From assembly GCA_049510055.1 (NCBI GenBank), contig JBEKZI010000054.1, positions 1-14,754 on the forward strand: a stretch of 14,754 bases of DNA. The letters run 5' to 3'. Below, one piece after another: positions 1-5,270 of the stretch. How positions within the stretch are numbered: the first letter of the stretch is position 1; each line of letters starts with the position of its first letter. The translations under genes were made by a program, and so were the position numbers. Origin of the DNA: JALHTV01 sp049510055 (lineage in GTDB: Bacteria; Planctomycetota; Phycisphaerae; SM23-33). The notes below the pieces were generated by a model. That model worked only from the letters and a program-made list of their open reading frames with translations. It searched no databases and was not told the DNA's origin.

Positions 1-203
1 GTCGTGACGACGTACACCTTGCCGCCGCGCCCGCCGGGGGTGAACGCCCCGGCCCCCTGGGCTCCCGGAAAGGCCGGGATGCTCGCCTGTGGCAAGTCGC
101 TGGGCTGCGAGGCCGCCTGCTTGTCGTCCGGCCCCGCCGCGCACAGAGAGGCTAACGCCCCTGTGACGCAACCGATTAGCACAAGCACAAAACGCTTGTT
201 CAT
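1..203 (-). CDS. Secreted pectate-lyase-like protein (polysaccharide lyase family 1), N-terminal part
   Basis: The reading frame starts at ATG 203-201 and runs off the left edge, so only 67 complete codons are visible. The start has a GGAGAG element about 7 bases upstream. The protein begins MNKRFVLVLIG, a short basic then hydrophobic stretch that reads as a signal peptide. L9-I10-G11-C12 would also fit a lipobox, so lipoprotein export is possible. After a low-complexity linker comes AFPGAQGAGAFTPGGRGG followed by KVYVVT, the characteristic opening of bacterial PL1 pectate lyases (FPGA-x-G-x-G-x-x-x-x-GGRGG-x-V-x-x-VT). The family cleaves polygalacturonate by beta-elimination on a parallel beta-helix. 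The catalytic part lies outside the window, so substrate and activity cannot be judged. It is a single gene with its own promoter (249-276). Confidence 0.8.
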   Translation of the reverse strand, partial: MNKRFVLVLIGCVTGALASLCAAGPDDKQAASQPSDLPQASIPAFPGAQGAGAFTPGGRGGKVYVVT

Positions 204-248
204 CTTCGTTCTCTCCACCGTCCCCGCAGACTGAACTGTGAATTTTTG

Positions 249-276
249 ATTATACCCAAAATGCGACGAGGGTCAA
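249..276 (-). promoter_or_regulatory. Sigma-70-like promoter of the pectate-lyase-like gene
   Basis: On the minus strand there is a -35 box TTGACC (276-271), a 16-base spacer and a perfect -10 box TATAAT (254-249). The predicted transcription start is near 242, about 40 bases before the ATG at 203. Confidence 0.65.
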
Positions 277-443
277 ACGCCGCTTTGGGACAGCGGGATA
301 GCGCTTCGGACTCGCTCCGGTGCGGCGAGATCGGTTCGGGGGATTGCACCTTCGCTCAGGCCATGCGGCCGGGCCTTCGCTCGGTGGCATCCTCCGCCTG
401 CGTCCGCTGCGCGGCCACAAACGGCTGCGCCGTTTTCCGCCAC

Positions 444-479
444 GCAAAAGGGCTGACCCTTGCGGATCAGCCCTTTTGC
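444..479 (-). terminator. Inverted repeat, likely terminator of tRNA-Pro
   Basis: A perfect 13-bp stem (444-456 pairing with 467-479, GCAAAAGGGCTGA on the plus strand) encloses a 10-base loop. It begins four bases past the 3' end of the tRNA. On the minus strand the 3' arm ends in CCCTTTT, so the U-run is inside the stem as in many factor-independent terminators. The symmetry would let it work in both directions. Confidence 0.65.
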
Positions 480-482
480 ATG

Positions 483-558
483 TCGGGGCGGAGGGATTTG
501 AACCCTCGACCTCTTGACCCCCAGTCAAGCACGCTAAACCAAGCTGCGCCACGCCCCG
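483..558 (-). tRNA. tRNA-Pro (anticodon GGG)
   Basis: All arms can be drawn on the minus strand. The 7-bp acceptor stem is CGGGGCG (558-552) with CGCCCCG (490-484). The D-stem is GCGC/GCGT. The anticodon stem is CTTGA/TCAAG around the loop CTGGGGG, giving anticodon GGG. The T-stem is GAGGG/CCCTC around TTCAAAT. The discriminator is A at 483 and the CCA end is not encoded (the next bases are CA). It reads proline CCC, and possibly CCU, codons. It is a single tRNA with its own promoter (580-607) and terminator (444-479). Confidence 0.95.
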
Positions 559-560
559 AG

Positions 561-579
561 GCACGCTGCGTCAGCGTGC
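561..579 (-). repeat. 8-bp hairpin in the tRNA-Pro leader
   Basis: GCACGCTG (561-568) and CAGCGTGC (572-579) form a perfect 8-bp stem with a 3-base loop. It fills the space between the -10 box (580-585) and the tRNA 5' end (558), so it spans the expected transcription start. It could be a DNA operator-like palindrome or part of the short precursor leader removed by RNase P. Confidence 0.5.
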
Positions 580-607
580 ATTATAGGTCAACCGACGAAT
601 GCGACAA
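580..607 (-). promoter_or_regulatory. Promoter of tRNA-Pro
   Basis: On the minus strand a perfect -10 TATAAT (585-580) lies 16 bases downstream of a weaker -35, TTGTCG (607-602). It sits 22 bases upstream of the mature tRNA 5' end, which is a normal spacing for a tRNA promoter. Confidence 0.6.
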
Positions 608-644
608 GCGGTATTCCAACCCCCCGATCGGCATCCGTGGCGGG

Positions 645-944
645 TTAATCCGCGGCCACGTCGATCACCGCCCGCAGCGCGTCGACGTAATCCTCAAAGG
701 CTCGCCGTCCCTGGCGCGAGAGACGGACGAAGGTCTTGGGCTTGCGGTGAACGAACACCTTCCTCACCGCCAGATATTTCTCCGACTCCAGCTTCTCTAA
801 ATGGGCGCCTAGGTTGCCGTCGGTCAGCTTCAGGTGGTCGCGGAGGAAGGTGAAATCCACTTCCGCGTCCTTCTCCACGGCAAACAGGGCCGCCATGATC
901 TTCAGCCGGATAGGCTGATGAATGACTTCGTTGATCTGGATCAT
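645..944 (-). CDS. Winged-helix transcriptional regulator (MarR/ArsR-like, HTH_27 type)
   Basis: This is a small 99-residue protein that is essentially one winged-helix DNA-binding domain. It begins MIQINEVIHQPIRLKIMAAL (the usual first helix), then a helix-turn-helix DFTFLRDHLKLTDGNLGAHL at about residues 30-49, then a recognition helix and wing (residues 50-75, KYLAVRKVFVHRKPKTFVRL), and a C-terminal helix for dimerisation. The start is ATG 944-942 with GGAGG in good position. That Shine-Dalgarno sequence lies inside the end of the upstream membrane-protein gene, whose stop is only 4 bases before this ATG, so the two are probably translationally coupled. The family usually represses its own operon. 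The tandem palindromes at 1551-1582 are the natural candidate binding site (inference). The effector is unknown. Confidence 0.85.
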   Translation of the reverse strand: MIQINEVIHQPIRLKIMAALFAVEKDAEVDFTFLRDHLKLTDGNLGAHLEKLESEKYLAVRKVFVHRKPKTFVRLSRQGRRAFEDYVDALRAVIDVAAD

Positions 945-948
945 GGGT

Positions 949-1536
949 CTACCTCCATCGCAGCGTCATGTACAGGCCGCTGCCCAATAGGGCGGTCCCG
1001 CCGGTCAAACCCAGCCAGAGGTCCAAGTATCCTGGGGTGACCCACAAGGAGAAGGCATACCCTGCGCCGGCCAGGAGGGTCACCGCCAGGCCCAGCCACA
1101 GCAGGAACCGCCTCTGGAGCCACAATCCCATCAGGACGTAGGCGAACATCATGAGCATGACCAGAAACGTGCCGATCTGGTCGCCACGCCACGGCCACAA
1201 CACCGCCAGCCAAATGCCGATATAGGCGAAAAGAAGGCCCCAGGACCACAACAACCTCCTCCCCAGGCGTTTGGAGGACTCGCCGTCAACGGTGATCCTG
1301 TAGCGAACCGCGCGGAGGTAGAAGGTTCCGGCCATGCCGAGGACGATGCCGACCAGCCAGACCCACCCGGAAATCTTGTGGGCGAAATGATTCAGGGTGT
1401 AACACACGATCCACACGATTCCCCAGATAATCAGGATCGGGCCGGTGATGCCGTACGCCAGCTTGTTTCGCAGCTCCTTGGCGACGGCGTCCACTTCGTG
1501 CAGCCATTGCTGAGCTTGTTCGCGAGTCATTTCCAT
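949..1536 (-). CDS. Six-TM integral membrane protein, partner of the winged-helix regulator
   Basis: A 195-residue protein with an N-terminal cytoplasmic-looking amphipathic helix (residues 1-25, rich in Q, E and K) followed by about six hydrophobic segments near residues 27-49, 56-76, 94-114, 119-140, 143-164 and 171-190. Basic loops (R75-R80 and R90-R94) separate them. No enzymatic motif is visible. The start at ATG 1536 has TAAGGAG 8 bases upstream. An in-frame ATG two codons later is possible. It is first in an operon with the winged-helix gene. Operons of this kind (small winged-helix regulator plus hydrophobic protein) recur in Planctomycetota and Acidobacteriota, where the membrane protein is usually of unknown function. 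A role as sensor or efflux component is speculation. Confidence 0.75.
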   Translation of the reverse strand: MEMTREQAQQWLHEVDAVAKELRNKLAYGITGPILIIWGIVWIVCYTLNHFAHKISGWVWLVGIVLGMAGTFYLRAVRYRITVDGESSKRLGRRLLWSWGLLFAYIGIWLAVLWPWRGDQIGTFLVMLMMFAYVLMGLWLQRRFLLWLGLAVTLLAGAGYAFSLWVTPGYLDLWLGLTGGTALLGSGLYMTLRWR

Positions 1537-1550
1537 GAGTGAACTCCTTA

Positions 1551-1582
1551 ATAGAGGACTCTATACTATAGAGTACTCTATA
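1551..1582 (-). promoter_or_regulatory. Tandem palindromic operator upstream of the regulator operon
   Basis: Two copies of the same palindrome lie side by side: ATAGAG-GA-CTCTAT (1551-1564) and TATAGAG-TA-CTCTATA (1567-1582). Their centres are 17 bases apart. They end 15 bases before the start codon of the membrane-protein gene. Such paired palindromes on a promoter are typical dimer-binding operators, and the regulator at 645-944 is the obvious candidate to bind them. Confidence 0.65.
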
Positions 1583-1598
1583 TATCGTCCCCCGGCAA
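1570..1598 (-). promoter_or_regulatory. Possible promoter of the membrane protein/regulator operon
   Basis: On the minus strand a -35-like TTGCCG (1598-1593) is followed after 17 bases by a -10-like TACTCT (1575-1570). The -10 lies in the centre of the second palindrome, which would give direct repression. The boxes are only moderate matches, and TATAGT just downstream is an alternative -10. Confidence 0.4.
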
Positions 1599-1845
1599 GG
1601 GAAATCTGAAAAAATTTTCGAGAGGGAGGAGCAGAGGGGCAGACGGGGAATTCCACCGAGCGCGGACCGCCCAAAGGGAGTCTTGTTGCTTGCGATGCCA
1701 TAAGATACGATGCAATTCTTCCTACGGCTGCTGTAATGCCAGCGGCCGAGAGGAACAATAGGGAAAACCATGAAATACTCGAGCCTATTCAGCAATCGCC
1801 TTAACTGCCGAACGCCAGGGCCATACCCGTCTTGGTTGGTTCGCG
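1599..1845. other. Intergenic stretch, no gene seen; left edge of the lower-GC island
   Basis: No frame here shows a convincing start, ribosome binding site or recognisable protein. It holds a purine-rich tract at 1619-1652 and then drops in G+C (28 of 60 bases counted in 1681-1740), unlike the flanking chromosome. It probably contains the promoter of the restriction gene, but I cannot pick out clear -35/-10 boxes. Confidence 0.4.
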
Positions 1846-1878
1846 GTGTGTTACCGAAAAACGAGGGATAGAAATTGC

Positions 1879-2655
1879 ATGAATATCAATCTCGATTTTG
1901 GCCTCGCCGAAACTTACAAGAGCCCGTGTCAGCGAGCCAGAGTCGTCACTGAAGGGTGGGTCGCGAAATTCATGTATTGCCCCGCTTGCCCGGCACATAC
2001 CCTGGCTCAGGCACGGGACAACACACGGGCAGTCGATTTCTATTGCGCAGACTGTGGAACTGAGTACCAAGTGAAGGCCAGATCGACCCCGCTTGGGGGC
2101 AAGGTCCGGGATGCTGCCTTCCAACCGTTGATGAATAGGGTGCTGGCAGACAGAGGTCCGAACTTCGCGTTTATGCATTATGACATCAGTTCGGCGACTG
2201 TGCGGAATTTTCTGTTGGTGCCGAAGCACTTCATCACACCTGGCGTCATAGAGCGGTGCGCTCCTCTATCCGCTCGAGCCAGACGTGCTGGATGGGTAGG
2301 TTGCAACATCCTGACCGGATTGTTGCCTGTTGATGCCCGTATCTTTGTTGTCCGTGACGGCCTTTGTTTGCCAGTAGACCAGGTCCGCACGCAATGGAAA
2401 CGTTTCGCTTGGTTAGCAGAGAGAAAGGTTGAGGCCCGGGGATGGTTGGCCGACGTCCTTCGGTGTGTGCGACTGCTTGGTGACGGGTTCAAGCTGGATG
2501 ACGTGTACAGGTTCGAGGCCGAACTGAGCAAAGCCCATCCGAATAATCGATATGTCCGGGCCAAAATCCGGCAGCAGTTGCAGATACTTCGCGACAAGGG
2601 AGTTCTTCGCTTCCTTGGTGGAGGTCGATATCAAGCAATGGACGTCTCTCGGTGA
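1879..2655 (+). CDS. DpnI-family methyl-directed restriction endonuclease
   Basis: A 258-residue protein that aligns along its whole length with DpnI (254 residues), the type IIM enzyme that cuts GATC only when the adenine is methylated. Shared blocks, compared from memory, include ETYKS (11-15), YCPAC (33-37), DFYCADC (53-59), PNF (94-96), RRAGWVGCNI (135-144) and IRQQLQILRDKG (230-241). Four cysteines, C34, C37, C56 and C59, match the DpnI zinc site. The PD-(D/E)XK nuclease site keeps D53 and K66, but the position of E64 is Gln (Q64). Residues from about 183 onward form the C-terminal winged helix that reads methylated DNA in DpnI. I chose ATG 1879 over ATG 1846 because residue 1 then aligns with DpnI; GAGGGA lies 11-16 bases upstream. 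No methyltransferase is adjacent, as expected for this type. G+C is lower than in neighbours, suggesting acquisition. Confidence 0.93.
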   Translation: MNINLDFGLAETYKSPCQRARVVTEGWVAKFMYCPACPAHTLAQARDNTRAVDFYCADCGTEYQVKARSTPLGGKVRDAAFQPLMNRVLADRGPNFAFMHYDISSATVRNFLLVPKHFITPGVIERCAPLSARARRAGWVGCNILTGLLPVDARIFVVRDGLCLPVDQVRTQWKRFAWLAERKVEARGWLADVLRCVRLLGDGFKLDDVYRFEAELSKAHPNNRYVRAKIRQQLQILRDKGVLRFLGGGRYQAMDVSR

Positions 2656-2800
2656 CTGGTTCTGGTTATCTTCAGGCAAGCGGTATGCCGCCGCCGAAAT
2701 TGAATAGTCAGATTCCGATGCAGCTAGACCGCTGAAAGTCCGCAGGTCGAGGGTTAGGAAAGTGGTGCCCCTCTATTTCAACAGCAGAAGGGACATGGTC

Positions 2801-2998
2801 ATGCACAAGATTGTCGAGATGAAGGTAGCCCCCGATCACGTTCAAGCTACCATGTCTGTCCTCGCTGACTATGGATTCAACCCTCGCATGCGGGCAGACC
2901 AATGTATCTCGGTAGATGTGGACACCGACTATTGGGCCGAAGACCAGTTAGCCGACCTGTTTGACTGGCTCGTGGATGTACTGCGCGCCGACGTATAG
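2801..2998 (+). CDS. Small protein of unknown function downstream of the DpnI-like gene
   Basis: About 65 residues, beginning MHKIVEMKVAPDHVQATMSV. The start at ATG 2801 is preferred because AGAAGGG (2786-2792) sits 8 bases upstream. ATG 2795 in the same frame is too close to that site. The pattern of a beta strand (KIVEMKV), a helix (DHVQATMSVLADYG), a second strand (CISVDVD) and an acidic, tryptophan-containing C-terminal helix (EDQLADLFDWLVDVL) suggests a small compact alpha/beta fold. I do not recognise the family. It follows the restriction gene on the same strand after 145 bases and shares the lower-GC island. Pneumococcal DpnI has a second gene, dpnD, but this protein is much shorter and I see no resemblance. 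Confidence 0.5.
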   Translation: MHKIVEMKVAPDHVQATMSVLADYGFNPRMRADQCISVDVDTDYWAEDQLADLFDWLVDVLRADV

Positions 2999-3114
2999 TT
3001 TTGAGGCAATTCATCCGGGAGCAGAATCGACACCATCCAGACCCCAGATGAAATGCAGGTCGTTTCGCCTGATGTGGGTAGGGGGTACTACAAGGCCTTC
3101 CCCTTTTGCGGGGG

Positions 3115-4092
3115 TTAACTGATCCCCTTCGCCTTGCACAGCAGCGCGTGCAGGGCCGGGAGTGTGGCGCGGTGGTCGCCGCGGAAGTAGAAGCTCCGCC
3201 CGCCGTCGCGGACGGTCCGCACCAGGATGGTCTTGTAGGGGCGGTAGTAGTACTCCGGGCTGTCTTGGGGGGCCTCGGCGTGCAGGTCGCCGGTCAGGTC
3301 CAGCAGGTCGAAGACGGCGGAGGTAAAGTGGCGGATCTGTTTGCCTTCCTGGGCGGCGACGTTGCGGGCCATGGCCAGGGCCTTCAGATACACTTCCGGC
3401 CCCATCACGGCTGAGCCGAAGCACAGGACCACGCCGCCTTCGAGGTTCTCGATGGCCTTGGCCAGAATCAGGAAGTCGCGGCCGCTGGCGGCGCCGGTGG
3501 CGGCGGCGTCGAAGTTGGGATGCTCGTGGATGATGTCGTAGCCGATGCCGACATGCACGGTGGCCGGGATGCCCGCCCGGGCGGCCGCGGCGTAGATGGA
3601 CACGTCCTTGTGCGGCAGGCGGCCTTCGGCGACGGCCTGGCCGAGGGCCTCGCCGAACCCCACCCCCTCGGCCGCGCCGCGTGTGACGATGTCGTTGATC
3701 TCGGCCGTCTCGGCCCACAGGCCGAACTGCCCCTCGGCGATGTAGCGGCTGACGGATTCGCTGGTGGCCCCGATGCGGGCCAGCTCGTAATCGTGGATCG
3801 CGCAGGCCCCCTGCGTCGCCAGGGCCGACAGCCAGCGGCGGTCCAGCAGGTCGATGACGTAGCGGCTCAGCCCCTGCTTGATGACGTGGGCGCCCATCAT
3901 CATAATGATGGCGGCCCCGCGGCGGCGGGCCTGGATCATCGCCTCCGCCAGGGCGAGCAGGTCGGGATGCTCGAACGCCTCCGGCCGCCGGCCCAACGGC
4001 AGAACGAAAGACAAGTCCACAAGATTCTGCCGGGCCGACAGCGGCAGGATGCGCAAGCGGCTTTTGTCGAACATCGGATACTTGCCGGGCAT
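3115..4092 (-). CDS. Conserved protein, possibly deoxyhypusine-synthase-like; function unassigned
   Basis: A 325-residue protein when started at ATG 4092. The frame is open further upstream, but the extra 46 residues are proline/arginine-rich and look non-coding. Well-formed glycine-rich segments suggest a Rossmann-like fold: AAIIMMMGAHVIKQG (60-74), ATVHVGIGYDIIHEHPNFD (177-195) and EGGVVLCFGSAVMGPEVYLK (218-237). A central block runs ACAIHDYELARIGATSESVS (97-116), then FGLWAETAEIND. From memory this arrangement resembles bacterial proteins annotated as the deoxyhypusine synthase family, which are widespread in Planctomycetota and Geobacter-like bacteria. The classical active-site lysine motif is not evident to me, so I do not claim that activity. 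It is a single gene, flanked by the restriction island on its 3' side and diverging from the LTxxQ protein gene. Confidence 0.7.
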   Translation of the reverse strand: MPGKYPMFDKSRLRILPLSARQNLVDLSFVLPLGRRPEAFEHPDLLALAEAMIQARRRGAAIIMMMGAHVIKQGLSRYVIDLLDRRWLSALATQGACAIHDYELARIGATSESVSRYIAEGQFGLWAETAEINDIVTRGAAEGVGFGEALGQAVAEGRLPHKDVSIYAAAARAGIPATVHVGIGYDIIHEHPNFDAAATGAASGRDFLILAKAIENLEGGVVLCFGSAVMGPEVYLKALAMARNVAAQEGKQIRHFTSAVFDLLDLTGDLHAEAPQDSPEYYYRPYKTILVRTVRDGGRSFYFRGDHRATLPALHALLCKAKGIS

Positions 4093-4240
4093 GATCGAAA
4101 GGATAGCCCCTTCAGCCGGCGGCGTCCACAGCGGACCCGCCCTGCCTGCCGGCAACAGGTCGCGGACATCGGGAACCGGCCTTGGCCGCAATAAAGGCCG
4201 ATTGGCCTGCGTTTGAGCTAAGGTACGCAAAGATAGGCAA

Positions 4241-4302
4241 CGCTCGCTCCGTTCTGCCCGTCGGCGAGCGCCTCAAGCAATCTGCATGGCAGATCGGGCA
4301 GA
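4241..4302 (+). other. Structured leader with interleaved stems upstream of the LTxxQ protein gene
   Basis: Three perfect complementary pairs lie within 62 bases. They are CGCTCGC (4241-4247) with GCGAGCG (4264-4270), TCTGCCCG (4253-4260) with CGGGCAGA (4295-4302), and ATCTGC (4280-4285) with GCAGAT (4289-4294). The first two pairs interleave, so they either exclude each other or form a pseudoknot. The block ends 28 bases before the ATG at 4331. Whether it is transcribed is unknown. Confidence 0.4.
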
Positions 4303-4330
4303 CGCATTCTAAACAACGAAAGGGAGTTTT

Positions 4331-5131
4331 ATGACAAAGATGACAAGGCGCATGATGCTGATGTTGGCCGGCTTGGCGGTCGTCCTAGCCGCCCAGATAT
4401 CCAAGGCGGCGGACCCTCCGCCCCAGACGCAAGGGGCCGAGAGAACCCGGTCGGCCGGCGGCGAAGGAGACCGGCTCGTCAAGGAAATGGGACTGACCGG
4501 CGATAAGGCCGCCAAGTTCCGCCAGCTTTTTGGGGAGTATCGTCAGGCCATCACGGACTGGAGGAACCAAAACGGTTCCAAGGCGCAAGACCTTCGGGAC
4601 CAGATACGAACCGCCACCGAGGCCAAGGACGAAGCCAAGGCCAAGGAGCTGCGCAGCGAACTAAAGAAGCTGATGGCGGATCAGTTGGCGATTCGCGACA
4701 AACTCCTCACGCAGCTGGGCGACATCCTGACGCCTGACCAGATCGAAATGGTCAAAGACGTCGTCGTCGAGTGGCGGGCGCGGGTCTGGAGAATCCTTCG
4801 CGACGTGAACCTCACCGACGACCAGAAGGCCAAGGTCCACCAGATCCTCAAGAGCCAGCCCCAGGACATGGAAAGCGATAACCCCCCCGCCCAACCGGGC
4901 AAGGCCTTCCAAGCCTTGATGGAGAAGATCGTCAGCGGCGCCCTTCTGACCGACGTGCAGCAAAAGGCTCTGGCGGCGATGACGGGCGAAGGGACGTTCT
5001 TCGACAAGGTCGCCAAACTCGACCTGACCGAGACGCAAAAGACGCAGATCGACAAGATCAAGGCGGCGATGGAACGTGGCGCTGCCCGGGCCACTTCGCG
5101 CCGTTCCCGCGAACCGAACGCGGCCCAATAG
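4331..5131 (+). CDS. Secreted LTxxQ-repeat (Spy/CpxP-like) protein
   Basis: A 266-residue protein. The start at ATG 4331 has AAAGGGAG 4 bases upstream. An N-terminal signal peptide MTKMTRRMMLMLAGLAVVLA has a likely cleavage after A27 (SKAA then DPPP), so the protein is exported to the periplasm. The rest is highly charged and helical with five copies of the LT-x-x-(Q/K) motif at residues 55, 133, 161, 206 and 232, each followed by an amphipathic helix. Residues 95-125 are a lysine/glutamate-rich probable coiled coil. LTxxQ repeats are the signature of Spy and CpxP, periplasmic chaperone or stress proteins. Similar multi-repeat proteins are common in Planctomycetota with unproven function. It is transcribed alone and closed by a strong terminator at 5172-5206. 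Confidence 0.8.
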   Translation: MTKMTRRMMLMLAGLAVVLAAQISKAADPPPQTQGAERTRSAGGEGDRLVKEMGLTGDKAAKFRQLFGEYRQAITDWRNQNGSKAQDLRDQIRTATEAKDEAKAKELRSELKKLMADQLAIRDKLLTQLGDILTPDQIEMVKDVVVEWRARVWRILRDVNLTDDQKAKVHQILKSQPQDMESDNPPAQPGKAFQALMEKIVSGALLTDVQQKALAAMTGEGTFFDKVAKLDLTETQKTQIDKIKAAMERGAARATSRRSREPNAAQ

Positions 5132-5171
5132 AACGATAACTAAAGATTTTGTAAGAAGTTAGGATAACTCC

Positions 5172-5206
5172 CCAGCCGCCTGGTGCATCGGCGGCTGGCG
5201 TTTTTT
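5172..5206 (+). terminator. Rho-independent terminator of the LTxxQ protein gene
   Basis: CCAGCCGCC (5172-5180) pairs perfectly with GGCGGCTGG (5190-5198) across a 9-base loop, followed by CG and six T residues (5201-5206). It starts 41 bases after the stop codon at 5131. Confidence 0.92.
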
Positions 5207-5270
5207 AACTTTTAGCAAGGAACGGCCCATTGCGACGCAGCAAAGCAGAAAGGCATGGTCGGCGGGGCGA

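Noticed and set aside
306..440. GC-rich stretch with a repeated CCTTCGCTC(A/G)GG (349-360, 374-384) and a small hairpin AAACGGC-TGC-GCCGTTT (419-435)
   Set aside because: It may be a dispersed intergenic repeat or a back-up terminator, but within one window there is not enough to name it.
246..800. Long plus-strand open frame (and a shorter one, 320-517)
   Set aside because: It runs antisense through the tRNA-Pro gene and into the regulator gene. The GAEGFEPSTS-like translation is a known artefact of reading opposite a tRNA.
1286..1795. Minus-strand open frame crossing the operator region
   Set aside because: It overlaps the well-supported membrane-protein gene in another frame and its unique part has no protein-like character.
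3093..3116. CCCCTTTTGCGGGG hairpin after the 3115-4092 gene
   Set aside because: The stem is only 4-5 bp and no T-run follows on the minus strand, so I do not call it a terminator.
3011..3718. Minus-strand frame rich in Arg, Gly and Pro
   Set aside because: It is the off-frame shadow of the 3115-4092 gene; the composition is typical of a GC-rich wrong frame.
4093..4230. N-terminal extension of the 3115-4092 protein by 46 residues
   Set aside because: The residues are Pro/Arg-rich, with no ribosome binding site and no domain character, so the ATG at 4092 is preferred.
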